Positions 8,292 through 17,893 are shown, numbered from the stretch's first letter. The stretch: DNA of 43,492 bases from an uncultured Oscillospiraceae bacterium (GCA_949745795.1 CATKAZ010000098.1:1-43492), one strand, 5' to 3'. Notes: a model not told the origin generated them from the letters alone. Program-made: numbers and translations.

Positions 8292-9248
8292 TCATTTTAA
8301 ATATATAAAATAAACAAAAGCACCGGCAGTCAGCAAAAATTGAATGCCAAATGCAATAACCATATTTAAAAAGCTTGTACCTCCGGAAGTTTTTATTTTC
8401 TGCATTGAATCATCTTCGGACGTATTTTTAATTGCCCTCACTTTCCTGACCATATGCCGGTAATAAAACCAATTAGCAAACAAACATACAGCAATTCTGA
8501 AAGCCATAGTAATATAATTTGAAATACTTATCATAACCTCTAATGAATCGGTATTTATATTAATTGAAAACGGAACATCATATGAATTTCCCAGCATATA
8601 TAAATAATATATAAGAGTAGGAATTGATAAAAGAACAGTAATAACAACTGTTATTATTGTTTCAGCCCACATCTTTCTGTTGGCAAAATAAAATTGCGGA
8701 AACAACAAACATATTGCATTTAAGGAAATTTTTTTTCCTGTTTCCTTCATTCTTTTAAACAATGTAAGATAGTAAAACTTATTTGTACCGATAAATTCAG
8801 CCGCTTCAGAAAGTTTTATATCATCAAATTCTTCATCAGGATTCATTCCGCAGTATTTATCATTTGGATTAAAGCCTGCACCGTAAGGATTAAAACTCTG
8901 ATTCGCATTCTGCCCCTGTGCCGAACCGGAAAAATTACCGGATTGTGCACTCTGCTGAAAGTTCAGTCCTTCCACAAGTGAAGCTCCGCAGTTTTCACAA
9001 ATTATTGCATGCGGTTTGTTTATAGTTCCGCAATGAGCACATTTCTTACGGGAATTCTCGTTTCCGGACTGTTCGTCCTCGGACCAGCTTTTTCTCTCAT
9101 CGTGAAGTTTTGTATTAATACATCTGCCTTCCTTCTGATAGCATTCCCTATGATAAGGAGTACCGCAGTCAGGGCAGACAACAATGTCATCATTATCATT
9201 AAATTCTTTGTCACATACTATACATTTTGAACCTGTAAAACTTGACAT
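8292..9248 (-). CDS. RING-like/zinc-ribbon membrane protein (DUF2628-like)
   Basis: A 318-residue protein of unknown function. The N-terminal domain has a RING/PHD-like zinc pattern (KCIVCDKEF, VVCPDCGTPYHRECYQ), followed by a zinc ribbon, KCAHCGTINKPHAIICENCG. An Asn/Gln-rich linker leads to a C-terminal region with FYLTLFKRM, LFPQFYFANRKMW and three to four hydrophobic segments, resembling the DUF2628 family. The ATG at 9248 is chosen because GGAGG lies six bases before it; an upstream ATG 26 codons earlier would start almost on the promoter's -35. Probably a membrane protein with a cytosolic zinc module that binds protein or nucleic acid (inference). Confidence 0.75.
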   Translation of the reverse strand: MSSFTGSKCIVCDKEFNDNDDIVVCPDCGTPYHRECYQKEGRCINTKLHDERKSWSEDEQSGNENSRKKCAHCGTINKPHAIICENCGASLVEGLNFQQSAQSGNFSGSAQGQNANQSFNPYGAGFNPNDKYCGMNPDEEFDDIKLSEAAEFIGTNKFYYLTLFKRMKETGKKISLNAICLLFPQFYFANRKMWAETIITVVITVLLSIPTLIYYLYMLGNSYDVPFSININTDSLEVMISISNYITMAFRIAVCLFANWFYYRHMVRKVRAIKNTSEDDSMQKIKTSGGTSFLNMVIAFGIQFLLTAGAFVYFIYLK

Positions 9249-9288
9249 TATGCTCCTCCATTTTTTTAATTCGACTATATTGTATATT

Positions 9289-9316
9289 ATTATAACACAT
9301 TTTTTGCAATTTTCAA
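9289..9316 (-). promoter_or_regulatory. Sigma-A promoter of the RING gene-galU unit
   Basis: On the minus strand TTGAAA (9311-9316) and TATAAT (9289-9294) are 16 bases apart. The element is back-to-back with the prfB promoter about 30 bases away. Confidence 0.65.
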
Positions 9317-9344
9317 ACACTTTCATAAAAATAAATAAAAAAAT

Positions 9345-9373
9345 TTGCAGTCATGGCAATTTTGTAGTATAAT
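9345..9373 (+). promoter_or_regulatory. Sigma-A promoter of prfB
   Basis: TTGCAG (9345-9350) and TATAAT (9368-9373) are separated by 17 bases, about 48 bases before the prfB start. Confidence 0.72.
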
Positions 9374-9421
9374 GATTAAGTGTTGAAAATTAACAGAAAA
9401 ATTATTTTAAAGGAGCTTTAT

Positions 9422-10543
9422 ATGATTTTATTAGACGAATTAAAAAGCGAACTTTCCTCATATATTCCTGAAATCAAAGAACTATCCGATGTTCTTAACA
9501 TTGAAAATTCAAAAGTCGAACTTGAGGAACTTAGAAACAAAGCCGCTGAACCGGGATTCTGGGACGATCTTGAAAAATCCCAGCAGGTTTTGCAAAAAAC
9601 AAAAGCAATTGAAAACAAAATTTTAAGCCTGGAATCATTGTCATCACAGCTTGATGATCTAATAACACTAACCGAACTTTCTATTGAAGAAGGAGATGAA
9701 AGCTCTGCCGAAGAAATTTCAGACGGACTGGAAGACTTCAAGAAAAAGCTTGAAAGTCAAAAGCTTGCAACACTTCTTACCGGAGAATATGACAGCAAAA
9801 ATGCCATAATAACCTTCCATGCCGGGGCAGGAGGTACAGAAGCTCAGGACTGGGCTGAAATGCTCTACAGAATGTACAACAGATGGGCAGAATGCCACGA
9901 CTTTAAAGTAAATCTGCTTGATTACCTAGACGGAGATGAAGCAGGTATTAAAAGTGCATCAATACTGGTTGAAGGAATCAATGCGTACGGATTTCTTAAA
10001 TCTGAAGCCGGCGTACACCGCCTTGTAAGAGTTTCTCCTTTTGACTCCTCCGGAAGACGTCATACTTCCTTTGCCGCTATCGAAATAATGCCTGAAATTG
10101 ACGATACTATTGAAGTTGACATACGTCCCGAAGAAGTAAAAATGGACGTTTTCAGAGCCAGCGGCGCCGGCGGTCAGCATATTAATAAGACATCGTCAGC
10201 AGTACGTCTTACTCATATTCCTACAGGTATTGTAGTAGCTTGTCAAACTCAGAGAAGTCAATTCCAAAATAAAGATTACGCTATGAAAATGCTTAAATCA
10301 AAGCTTATTGAAATCAAAGAAAGAGAGCATCTTGAAAAAATCTCAGATATCAAAGGTGTTCAGAAAGAAATTGCATGGGGAGCACAGATTCGTTCGTACG
10401 TATTCATGCCTTATACAATGGTTAAAGACCATAGAACTAATTTTGAAACAGGAAACATAAATGCCGTAATGGACGGTGATCTTGACGGGTTTATTAACGC
10501 TTACTTAAAATCTCTATCTCACGGTACTCTGGAGAATAAATAA
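9422..10543 (+). CDS. prfB: Peptide chain release factor 2, no programmed frameshift
   Basis: RF2 recognises UGA and UAA and triggers peptide release. The stop-recognition loop reads SPFDSSGRRHTSFA and the catalytic loop GAGGQHINKT contains the GGQ tripeptide. AAAGGAG is correctly placed for the ATG at 9422, giving 373 residues; an in-frame TTG-type start 14 codons upstream is not supported. Most bacteria read prfB through an internal UGA by +1 frameshift near codon 26. Here the frame is open throughout: the region reads GTT CTT AAC ATT with no UGA and no internal Shine-Dalgarno. The gene is monocistronic with a strong terminator. Confidence 0.96.
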   Translation: MILLDELKSELSSYIPEIKELSDVLNIENSKVELEELRNKAAEPGFWDDLEKSQQVLQKTKAIENKILSLESLSSQLDDLITLTELSIEEGDESSAEEISDGLEDFKKKLESQKLATLLTGEYDSKNAIITFHAGAGGTEAQDWAEMLYRMYNRWAECHDFKVNLLDYLDGDEAGIKSASILVEGINAYGFLKSEAGVHRLVRVSPFDSSGRRHTSFAAIEIMPEIDDTIEVDIRPEEVKMDVFRASGAGGQHINKTSSAVRLTHIPTGIVVACQTQRSQFQNKDYAMKMLKSKLIEIKEREHLEKISDIKGVQKEIAWGAQIRSYVFMPYTMVKDHRTNFETGNINAVMDGDLDGFINAYLKSLSHGTLENK

Positions 10544-10567
10544 TAACAAATTTTATTTTATGAAATC

Positions 10568-10596
10568 AGCGGACGCTTTAAACGTCCGCTTTTTTA
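10568..10596 (+). terminator. Terminator of prfB
   Basis: An 8-bp perfect stem (AGCGGACG 10568-10575, CGTCCGCT 10583-10590) is followed by a run of T. Confidence 0.9.
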
Positions 10597-10620
10597 TTAA
10601 TATTTTTTTATTGTAAGTAC

Positions 10621-10667
10621 TTGACAAATACAAAAATACATGTTAATATATGAACAGATATTCATAT
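10621..10667 (+). promoter_or_regulatory. Metal-regulated promoter with ArsR/SmtB-type operator
   Basis: TTGACA (10621-10626) and TAATAT (10644-10649) are 17 bases apart. The inverted repeat ATATGAA (10648-10654)/TTCATAT (10661-10667) overlaps the -10 and start region. This matches the imperfect palindrome bound by SmtB, CzrA and CadC-type sensors. The sequence match is direct; binding by the adjacent sensor is inferred from family behaviour. Confidence 0.75.
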
Positions 10668-10681
10668 GAAAGGATGTTAAT

Positions 10682-11047
10682 ATGATTGAAAGTGAAAAAA
10701 ATATAGAAAAATGCGATTATTTATGTATACATGAAGATAACATAAATACAGTAAAAGAAACCATGCCAAACGATGAAACCTTATATGATTTAGCTGAATT
10801 GTTCAAAGTTTTCGGAGATTCAACAAGAATTAAAATCCTTTATGCACTTTTTGAAGCCGAACTTTGCGTATGCGATATATCTCAGCTGCTTAATGTCAGT
10901 CAAACTGCCGTTTCGCACCAATTAAGAATTTTAAAAACCAATAAGCTTGTTAAATTCCGCAAAGAAGGCAAAAATGTTTACTATTCTTTGGCTGACGATC
11001 ATGTTTGCAGTATCATTAACCAAGGATTAGACCATATTAATGAATAA
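10682..11047 (+). CDS. CadC-type ArsR/SmtB metal sensor repressor
   Basis: A 121-residue winged-helix repressor that should release its operator on binding Cd, Pb or Zn. The HTH reads CDISQLLNVSQTAVSHQLRIL. Metal ligands align with S. aureus CadC at a constant offset of +4: C11, C15, C62 and C64 for the thiolate site (CadC C7, C11, C58, C60), and D105, H107, H118 and E121 for the C-terminal interhelix site (CadC D101, H103, H114, E117). Both sites are therefore intact. It heads an operon with an HMA protein and a P1B-ATPase and lies behind a matching operator, so autoregulation is likely. Confidence 0.92.
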   Translation: MIESEKNIEKCDYLCIHEDNINTVKETMPNDETLYDLAELFKVFGDSTRIKILYALFEAELCVCDISQLLNVSQTAVSHQLRILKTNKLVKFRKEGKNVYYSLADDHVCSIINQGLDHINE

Positions 11048-11082
11048 TTTTAAGCGATTAAAATCGCAGAATGGAGATTATT

Positions 11083-11301
11083 ATGAAAAAAATATTTAAA
11101 TTAGAGGATCTTGACTGTGCAAACTGTGCCGCAAAAATGGAAAATGCAATTTCCAAGATTGAAGGAGTAGAATCCGCAAACGTAAGCTTTATGACACAAA
11201 AAATGACTATCTATGCAGATGATGAAAAATTTGATAAGATTATGAAACAAGCAGTTAAGATATGTAAAAAAATCGAACCGGACTGCAAAATAATTTTATA
11301 A
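11083..11301 (+). CDS. Free-standing heavy-metal-associated (HMA) domain protein
   Basis: A 72-residue ferredoxin-fold metal-binding domain with the CxxC ligand pair in DCANCAAK (C12, C15) and the typical GVESANVSF strand. The ATG at 11083 has GGAG six bases upstream; an ATG four codons earlier contains that ribosome site and is rejected. It lies between the sensor and a P1B-ATPase that lacks any N-terminal HMA domain, so it probably acts in trans as the metal-delivery or regulatory domain of that pump. DCANC with an acidic neighbour is a Zn/Cd-type rather than Cu-type loop. Confidence 0.9.
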   Translation: MKKIFKLEDLDCANCAAKMENAISKIEGVESANVSFMTQKMTIYADDEKFDKIMKQAVKICKKIEPDCKIIL

Positions 11302-11323
11302 AAAATTATTACGGGGGTATATT

Positions 11324-13192
11324 ATGAGCGTAAAACAAAAGAAAATGCTTATAAGAATAATTATAAGCTTTGTATTGCTTATTGCAACTGTATTAATTCC
11401 AATTGAAAACAAATATTTACAGCTTATCGCTGCATTAATTCCATTTATTATTATCGGCTATGACATATTATTAAAATCTGCAAGAAATATTCTTCACGGT
11501 CAGATTTTTGATGAAAACTTTCTGATGTCCATTGCTACAATAGGTTCTTTTGTACTGGGATATTCCAGCGGTTCGGGAGAGTACGAAGAAGGTATTGCAG
11601 TTATGCTGTTTTATCAAGTGGGTGAATTTTTCCAAAACTATGCTGTAGGCAGTTCAAGAAAATCCATTGCATCATTAATGGATATACGTCCGGATTTTGC
11701 CAACATAGAAAAAAACGGTGAAATAATTTCCGTTGATCCTGATGATGTTGCAATAGGAAGTATTACTGTTATAAAACCGGGTGAACGGATTCCGTTAGAC
11801 GGTATTATTGAATCAGGAAGTTCAAGTATTGATACTTCAGCGCTTACCGGTGAATCAATGCCCAAAGATGCCGCCGTCGGCGACAGTGTTATCAGTGGGT
11901 GTATCAACCTTAACGGACTCCTTAAAGTCCGAACTACAAAGGAGTACGGTGAATCAACAGTTTCAAAAATTCTTGACTTAGTGGAAAACTCCAGCAGTAA
12001 AAAATCAAAAGCAGAAAATTTTATTACTAAATTTGCAAAGTATTATACTCCGTGTGTAGTATTTGCTGCTCTTGCGTTAGCGCTTATTCCATCTTTTATT
12101 ACAGGTAACTGGACTGAATGGATAAACAGATCTCTGATATTTTTAGTTATATCCTGTCCATGTGCACTTGTTATTTCAGTACCGCTAAGCTTTTTCGGCG
12201 GAATCGGAGGCGCTTCAAAATCAGGTATACTTGTCAAAGGCGGAAATTATCTTGAAATACTCTCAAAAGCAGAAACTGTTGTATTTGACAAAACCGGAAC
12301 ACTAACAAAAGGCGTCTTTAAAGTTACTGCCGTGCATCCGGAAAAAATTTCTGAAAGTCAGCTTTTAGAATATGCTGCGATAGCAGAAAGCTTTTCAAAT
12401 CACCCTATTGCACAATCAATCCGAGAAAAGTACGGAGCAGATACAGACAACTCTTTAATTCAAAATTATGAAGAAATTGCCGGTCGGGGAATTAAATGTA
12501 CTATAAACGATAAATTGATATGCATTGGTAATGACAAACTTATGAATGATATAAACGCAGATTGGCATCAATGCCATCATATCGGTACATCTGTGCATAT
12601 TGCAATAGATAATATCTATGCAGGACATATAATAATTTCAGATGAGATAAAGCCAGATTCTCAGCAAACAATTAAATCGTTAAAGAAAAATGGCATTAAA
12701 AAGACTGTAATGCTTACAGGAGATTCGGAAAGGATTGGAAAAAATATTGCAGAAAAATTAAATATTGATGAAGCTTACTGCGGACTTCTTCCCGGAGATA
12801 AGGTTGATATAGTTGAAAAACTTCTTAATGAAACCTCTGAAAAGGGTAAGCTGTTATTTGTGGGAGACGGTATAAACGATGCCCCGGTAATTTCAAGAGC
12901 AGATATAGGAATCGCCATGGGTGCAGGTTCAGACGCCGCCATAGAAGCCGCAGATATTGTTCTTATGGACGATAAACCGTCAAAAATTTCTGATGCAATT
13001 AATATTTCCAAGAGAACTCTTAAGATCGTATATCAGAATATCATTTTTGCATTGGCAGTAAAAATTGTTATTCTAATTCTAGGTTCTTTAGGATTTGCGA
13101 ATATGTGGGCGGCAGTATTTGCTGATGTCGGAGTTTCAGTAATCGCTATACTTAATGCAATGAGATGTATGAAAATTAATAATAAAAACTAG
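11324..13192 (+). CDS. Zn/Cd/Pb-exporting P1B-2 ATPase without N-terminal HMA domain
   Basis: An ATP-driven efflux pump for divalent soft metals (ZntA/CadA type). It shows the transmembrane CPC at 278-280, the phosphorylation site DKTGT from D322, the P1B-specific HP at 360-361 and GDGIND at 514-519. K580 and D601 lie 21 residues apart in the last membrane helices, exactly as the K/D pair of E. coli ZntA, which supports Zn/Cd/Pb rather than copper. At 622 residues it is shorter than usual because it begins directly with the first membrane segments; the HMA module is the separate gene 22 bases upstream. It is the last gene of a metal-induced operon. Confidence 0.94.
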   Translation: MSVKQKKMLIRIIISFVLLIATVLIPIENKYLQLIAALIPFIIIGYDILLKSARNILHGQIFDENFLMSIATIGSFVLGYSSGSGEYEEGIAVMLFYQVGEFFQNYAVGSSRKSIASLMDIRPDFANIEKNGEIISVDPDDVAIGSITVIKPGERIPLDGIIESGSSSIDTSALTGESMPKDAAVGDSVISGCINLNGLLKVRTTKEYGESTVSKILDLVENSSSKKSKAENFITKFAKYYTPCVVFAALALALIPSFITGNWTEWINRSLIFLVISCPCALVISVPLSFFGGIGGASKSGILVKGGNYLEILSKAETVVFDKTGTLTKGVFKVTAVHPEKISESQLLEYAAIAESFSNHPIAQSIREKYGADTDNSLIQNYEEIAGRGIKCTINDKLICIGNDKLMNDINADWHQCHHIGTSVHIAIDNIYAGHIIISDEIKPDSQQTIKSLKKNGIKKTVMLTGDSERIGKNIAEKLNIDEAYCGLLPGDKVDIVEKLLNETSEKGKLLFVGDGINDAPVISRADIGIAMGAGSDAAIEAADIVLMDDKPSKISDAINISKRTLKIVYQNIIFALAVKIVILILGSLGFANMWAAVFADVGVSVIAILNAMRCMKINNKN

Positions 13193-13197
13193 ATTAA

Positions 13198-13228
13198 AAG
13201 CTTCAGTCAGATTTGACTGAAGCTTTTT
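13198..13228 (+). terminator. Terminator of the metal-efflux operon
   Basis: A 12-bp perfect stem (AAGCTTCAGTCA 13198-13209, TGACTGAAGCTT 13214-13225) with a GATT loop is followed by T residues. The upstream A run could also let it work on the minus strand. Confidence 0.88.
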
Positions 13229-13245
13229 GGCATTTATTATATAAC

Positions 13246-13273
13246 AAAGGGAACGTTTGAATACGTTCCCTTT
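13246..13273 (-). terminator. Terminator of secA
   Basis: A 10-bp stem (AAAGGGAACG/CGTTCCCTTT) lies ten bases past the secA stop. The trailing T tract is short on either strand, but its position between convergent genes fits a terminator. Confidence 0.65.
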
Positions 13274-13282
13274 AATTTTACA

Positions 13283-16012
13283 TTACTGCTGTTCTTTCAT
13301 ACCACAGCATTTTTTATATTTCTTACCAGAACCGCATGGGCAAAGATCATTATCAGCCGGTTTCTTTTTAGTCATTCTGATACTGCCCGCATTAGGAGCG
13401 TCAGGTTTTGCAACCTGTTCACGCTGAATAGGAGCATTCTTCTGAATTCTAACTGTAAGCAGCATTCTGATTGTATCTTCACGGATTGATTCAACCATAG
13501 CGTCAAACATTTCAAAACCTTCATATCTGTATTCAACAACAGGATTCTTCTGACCGAATGCACGAAGTCCGATACCCTTTTTAAGCTCAGCCATATCGTC
13601 AATATGGTTCATCCACTTGGTATCAACAACCTTAAGAAGAATGACTCTTTCAAGCTCACGTATAAGCTGTCCGCCGAATTCTTCTTCCTTACGTGCGTAA
13701 ATTGTTTTCATACGGTCTTCAAGGAGTTCGACAATAGAATTTTTAGTAACATCATCAAGCTGATTTTCATCATAATCAAGATCTTCATCGTTAAGAACCC
13801 AACCCATAAAATGATCCTTCAGACCAATAAGATTCCAGTTTTCTTTTTCAATATCATCAATAAGGTAATTGTTAACCGAATCAACTGCAAGATCATGCAT
13901 CATGTTAAGAATATAATCATGCAAGTCCTCACCGTCCAGAACCTGTGAACGCTGATTATAGATAATTTCACGCTGTTTGTTCAAAACATCATCATAATTC
14001 AGGACATTCTTTCTAATGCTGAAGTTTCTGCCTTCAACCTTCTTCTGAGACGATTCAATAATTCTTGTAAGCATTTTGCTTTCAATCGGCATATCTTCAT
14101 CAACATTCAAAGAATTCATCATATTTTCAAGTCTGTCACCTGCAAAAATACGCATAAGATCATCATCTACCGACAGGAAGAAACGGCTTTCACCTTCATC
14201 ACCCTGACGTCCGGAACGTCCTCTGAGCTGATTATCTATACGTCTGGATTCATGACGCTCAGTACCCAGAATATAAAGACCGCCTGCCGCTTTAACGTCC
14301 TTAGCCTTTTCCTTTACTTCGGCATTGAATTTATCATAAAGTTCCTTATAAACTGCTCTTGCCGCAAGAATTTCTTCATCATCAGTATCGGCAAAGCCTA
14401 CAGCTTCATTGATTATATCTTCATCGTATTCTCTCTTGCGCATTTCAGCCTTTGCAAGAAACTCTGCATTACCGCCGAGCATAATATCAGTACCACGTCC
14501 GGCCATATTGGTAGCGATTGTTACAGCCCCCAGCTTACCTGCCTGTGCAACAATTTCGGCTTCCTTAGCATGATATTTAGCATTCAGTACCTCATGCTTA
14601 ATTCCCTTTCTCTTAAGCATTGCCGACAGAATTTCTGATTTTTCAATTGATATAGTACCAACCAGTACAGGCTGTCCTTTTTTATGGCATTCAACAATTT
14701 GCTCTATAATAGCGCTGAATTTTCCCGCTTCCGTTCTGTAAACCTGATCTGAGTGATCAACACGTAAAATCGGCTTATTTGTAGGAATTGCAATAACGTC
14801 CAATTTATAAATTTCTCTGAATTCATCTTCTTCGGTCATTGCCGTACCCGTCATACCCGACAGCTTTTTATAAAGACGAAAATAATTCTGGAAAGTAATT
14901 GTAGCAAGCGTTTTGGACTCATTGGCAATTTTAACACCTTCCTTAGCCTCGATAGCCTGATGCAGACCGTCATTGAAACGGCGTCCCAGCATAAGACGTC
15001 CGGTAAATTCATCAACAATAATTACTTCTCCGTCTTTTACTACATAATCTATATCCGCATGCATAACGCCGTGAGCCTTCAGTGCCTGATTAATGTGGTG
15101 AAGCAGGGTCATATTATCAGGATCCATAAGATTGTCCACATTAAAATACTTCTCGGCTTTTTTAACACCAGAACGTGTAATGGTAGCGGTTTTTGCCTTT
15201 TCGTCTATAATATAGTCAACATTTTCATTAATTTCGTCCTGATCCTGTTTATCATCAATCTCAACTACAGTTGTAGATACAAGATTTTTAGCAAATTTAT
15301 CTACAATATCGTAAAGCTCTGTTGACTTGTCCCCTTTACCGGAAATAATAAGCGGTGTTCTCGCTTCATCAATAAGAATAGAGTCAACCTCATCGACAAT
15401 TGCAAAGTTCGGTTTTCTCTGTACTCTATCTCTAGCATAGATTACCATATTATCACGAAGGTAATCAAATCCCAATTCATTATTTGTCGCATATGTAACA
15501 TCACAGTTGTATGCTTCACGACGTTCTTCGTTTGTCAGACCATGAAGAATACAGCCCACAGTAAGACCTAAGAATCTTAAAACTTTACCCATTTCATCAG
15601 ATTGAGTTTTTGCAAGATAATCGTTAACGGTTACAACGTGAACGCCTTTTCCCGAAAGAGCGTTAAGATAAGAAGCAACGCATGCAACAAGAGTTTTACC
15701 TTCACCGGTTTTCATTTCCGCAATACGTCCCTGATGAAGAACGATAGCACCGATAAGCTGTACGGGAAACGGTTTTTTACCCAAAACTCTATATGCCGCT
15801 TCACGAACAGTAGCAAGCGCTTCAGGAAGGATCATATCAAGATTCTCGCCTGTTTCAAGTCTGTCCCTGAAATTCTGAGTTTGTGCTTTAAGTTCTGTAT
15901 CAGACATTGCAGCATACTGATCTTCCAGTTTTAAAATACTATCCTTTATAGGTTCTATTCTTGCAAGTTCCTTAGTACTGTAGGAGCCAAAAAGTTTTCC
16001 GAAAATACCCAT
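13283..16012 (-). CDS. secA: Preprotein translocase ATPase SecA
   Basis: The motor that drives Sec-dependent protein export. It starts [12 protein letters not shown], has the Walker A segment MKTGEGKT near residue 100 and the DEAD-type [16 protein letters not shown]. The helicase-like second half includes [18 protein letters not shown] and [14 protein letters not shown]-terminal zinc-binding tail, [13 protein letters not shown], contacts SecB or ribosomes in other species. With about 909 residues it is full length. The second of two near-adjacent ATGs is chosen since GGCGG is nine bases before it. It has its own promoter. Confidence 0.97.
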   Translation of the reverse strand: MGIFGKLFGSYSTKELARIEPIKDSILKLEDQYAAMSDTELKAQTQNFRDRLETGENLDMILPEALATVREAAYRVLGKKPFPVQLIGAIVLHQGRIAEMKTGEGKTLVACVASYLNALSGKGVHVVTVNDYLAKTQSDEMGKVLRFLGLTVGCILHGLTNEERREAYNCDVTYATNNELGFDYLRDNMVIYARDRVQRKPNFAIVDEVDSILIDEARTPLIISGKGDKSTELYDIVDKFAKNLVSTTVVEIDDKQDQDEINENVDYIIDEKAKTATITRSGVKKAEKYFNVDNLMDPDNMTLLHHINQALKAHGVMHADIDYVVKDGEVIIVDEFTGRLMLGRRFNDGLHQAIEAKEGVKIANESKTLATITFQNYFRLYKKLSGMTGTAMTEEDEFREIYKLDVIAIPTNKPILRVDHSDQVYRTEAGKFSAIIEQIVECHKKGQPVLVGTISIEKSEILSAMLKRKGIKHEVLNAKYHAKEAEIVAQAGKLGAVTIATNMAGRGTDIMLGGNAEFLAKAEMRKREYDEDIINEAVGFADTDDEEILAARAVYKELYDKFNAEVKEKAKDVKAAGGLYILGTERHESRRIDNQLRGRSGRQGDEGESRFFLSVDDDLMRIFAGDRLENMMNSLNVDEDMPIESKMLTRIIESSQKKVEGRNFSIRKNVLNYDDVLNKQREIIYNQRSQVLDGEDLHDYILNMMHDLAVDSVNNYLIDDIEKENWNLIGLKDHFMGWVLNDEDLDYDENQLDDVTKNSIVELLEDRMKTIYARKEEEFGGQLIRELERVILLKVVDTKWMNHIDDMAELKKGIGLRAFGQKNPVVEYRYEGFEMFDAMVESIREDTIRMLLTVRIQKNAPIQREQVAKPDAPNAGSIRMTKKKPADNDLCPCGSGKKYKKCCGMKEQQ

Positions 16013-16125
16013 TAACATTATCCGCCTTTACTAAAATTATATTTTACGCTGCCGTCAGAAACATGACCGGCACGATTATACAGCCATTCTGATATAAATC
16101 AACAGAAATTTAATACTCACATATT

Positions 16126-16154
16126 ATTTTATAACAATTTCATATCTTTGTCAA
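16126..16154 (-). promoter_or_regulatory. Sigma-A promoter of secA
   Basis: On the minus strand TTGACA (16149-16154) and TAAAAT (16126-16131) are 17 bases apart, leaving a leader of roughly 105 bases before secA in which no clear structure was seen. Confidence 0.72.
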
Positions 16155-16170
16155 TAGGAATTTTGTTAAA

Positions 16171-16197
16171 AACAATTAAATATCATTTTCAATGATA
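16171..16197 (-). terminator. Weak terminator-like hairpin at the end of the symporter gene
   Basis: TATCATT (16181-16187) and AATGATA (16191-16197) form a short perfect stem overlapping the stop codon, followed on the minus strand by a T-rich stretch. The stem is AT-rich and only seven pairs long. Confidence 0.35.
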
Positions 16198-17751
16198 GCA
16201 GCTGAAAACACTGTCAAGATGTTTTGTATCAGGTTTGCTTGTAAATAAGCTTACCAGCGGCACTACAATAATCGAAAGAACCATTGTTATTGCGCCTGCA
16301 TTTATTGGTGATGCAAGATTCAGCGGGAATGAAGCGGCAGTCTTCGCAAGCTCCGGAAACCAGCCGAAGCCGAATAAAATCATATGTCCCACTGTCAGAC
16401 CTATGCCCAGTACAAAGCTAGTCCATACTGAAGCTTTAGTAATTTTTCTGCTGAATAGTCCGAACATAAACGGACCTAAAAACGCTCCTGCCAAAGCGCC
16501 CCATGAATAAGACATAAGCGTAGAAATAGACGCATTCTTATTAAATGCAATAATAACCGAAATAATCAAAAATACCGCAATTAAAATACGCATTATGATT
16601 ATTTCTTTTTTATCGTCCTGCCTTTTCATTTTCGGTTTGATAAAATCTATTGTAAGCGTAGAGCTTGAAGTAAGAACCAATGAAGATAATGTGGACATGG
16701 AAGCCGAAAGCACCAATACCACTACAAGACCTATCAAAAGATCGGGCAGCGCTGATTTTAGTACCGCCGGAATCATGGCGTCAAATTCCGGCTTGCCGTT
16801 AGATGTTATTCCGATTAAAGACTTAGAAGTTTCCGAGCTGTCAAGAGTACAGAAAAGTCTGTCAAAGCCTCCCAGAAGATAAGAACCACCGGCAACAACA
16901 AGGGCAAAAATTGTTGAGATTATTGTTCCTTTTTTTATTGAACCCTCATCTTTAATTGCGTAAAATTTATGTATCATCTGAGGAAGTCCCCATGTACCCA
17001 AAGATGTAAGAATAATTACACCCAGCAAATTAATAGGATCCGGTCCGAAAAGCTTATTAAATCCGCCGCCGTCAGCTTCAATCTCTCCAAGCTTGGCGAT
17101 TGATTCGGTAAAACCGCCCTGATTGTTCACAGTACACATTACCACTGCCGCAATTCCCACAAGCATTACAATTCCCTGTACAAAATCGTTAATGGCAGTT
17201 GCCGCATAACCTCCGAGAATTACATATATAGCAGTAATTATTGCCATAGCAATAATAATAATTTTATAGGAGCTTTCCGAATTAAGATTAAATGCCATAT
17301 TAAAAAGTCTAGACAGTCCGTTGTAAACAGACGCAGTATATGGAATCAAGAAAATAAATACTATTAATGCAGAAGCAATTTTCAATCCTTTGGAATCGAA
17401 TCTCTTTTCAAAAAATTCAGGCATTGTCTTTGCATTCAAATGATTGGACATAATTCGTGTTCTTCTTCCCAGTATCATCCACGCCAGAGCGCTTCCTATC
17501 AACGCATTTCCGACACCTATCCATGCGGCAGAAACACCGTAGCTCCAGCCGAATTGTCCGGCATAGCCTATAAACACTACAGCGGAAAAATACGAAGTTC
17601 CGTACGCAAAAGCAGTCAGCCATGAGCCGACATTTCTTCCTCCCAAAACAAAATCATTAACGGATTTTGTTTTTTTAGTAGTGTAAATCCCTATGCTCAT
17701 CATTACAGCTATGTAAATCACAAGCATAATAATTGTCAAAGCAGTTGTCAT
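16189..17751 (-). CDS. Sodium/solute symporter (SSS family)
   Basis: A 520-residue polytopic membrane protein of the sodium:solute symporter family, using the Na+ gradient to import a small solute. About 13 hydrophobic segments are visible. Family features include the first helix with GIYTTKKTKSVNDFVLGGRNVG and the GTSYFSAVVFIGYAG segment, LGGYAATAINDFVQG and, near the C-terminal half, SMSTLSSLVLTSSS. PutP-type proline carriers and PanF are the nearest well-known relatives, but the substrate cannot be read from the sequence. It has a good promoter and AAAGGAG ribosome site, and appears monocistronic. Confidence 0.88.
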   Translation of the reverse strand: MTTALTIIMLVIYIAVMMSIGIYTTKKTKSVNDFVLGGRNVGSWLTAFAYGTSYFSAVVFIGYAGQFGWSYGVSAAWIGVGNALIGSALAWMILGRRTRIMSNHLNAKTMPEFFEKRFDSKGLKIASALIVFIFLIPYTASVYNGLSRLFNMAFNLNSESSYKIIIIAMAIITAIYVILGGYAATAINDFVQGIVMLVGIAAVVMCTVNNQGGFTESIAKLGEIEADGGGFNKLFGPDPINLLGVIILTSLGTWGLPQMIHKFYAIKDEGSIKKGTIISTIFALVVAGGSYLLGGFDRLFCTLDSSETSKSLIGITSNGKPEFDAMIPAVLKSALPDLLIGLVVVLVLSASMSTLSSLVLTSSSTLTIDFIKPKMKRQDDKKEIIIMRILIAVFLIISVIIAFNKNASISTLMSYSWGALAGAFLGPFMFGLFSRKITKASVWTSFVLGIGLTVGHMILFGFGWFPELAKTAASFPLNLASPINAGAITMVLSIIVVPLVSLFTSKPDTKHLDSVFSCYH

Positions 17752-17802
17752 ATTTTTTATCTCCTTTATTAATTTGTAGCTTTAAATCAATAAAGCATAC
17801 CT

Positions 17803-17831
17803 ATTTTACCAGTTTTTTTTGAATTTGTCAA
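17803..17831 (-). promoter_or_regulatory. Sigma-A promoter of the symporter gene
   Basis: On the minus strand TTGACA (17826-17831) and TAAAAT (17803-17808) are 17 bases apart. Confidence 0.72.
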
Positions 17832-17864
17832 TATATTTTCATCATTTTTGCAGAAAAATAAATA

Positions 17865-17893
17865 TTGAAGTCGAGTAAAACATTTGGTATAAT
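17865..17893 (+). promoter_or_regulatory. Sigma-A promoter of the Nudix-nth unit
   Basis: TTGAAG (17865-17870) and TATAAT (17888-17893) are 17 bases apart, about 42 bases before the Nudix start. It is divergent from the symporter promoter. Confidence 0.72.

Noticed and set aside
9422..9520. Possible programmed +1 frameshift in prfB
   Set aside because: No TGA and no internal Shine-Dalgarno at the expected place; the frame is open from the start codon.
11053..11066. Small GCGAT/ATCGC hairpin between the CadC-type sensor and the HMA gene
   Set aside because: Only five pairs, and no T tract; it lies inside a clear operon.
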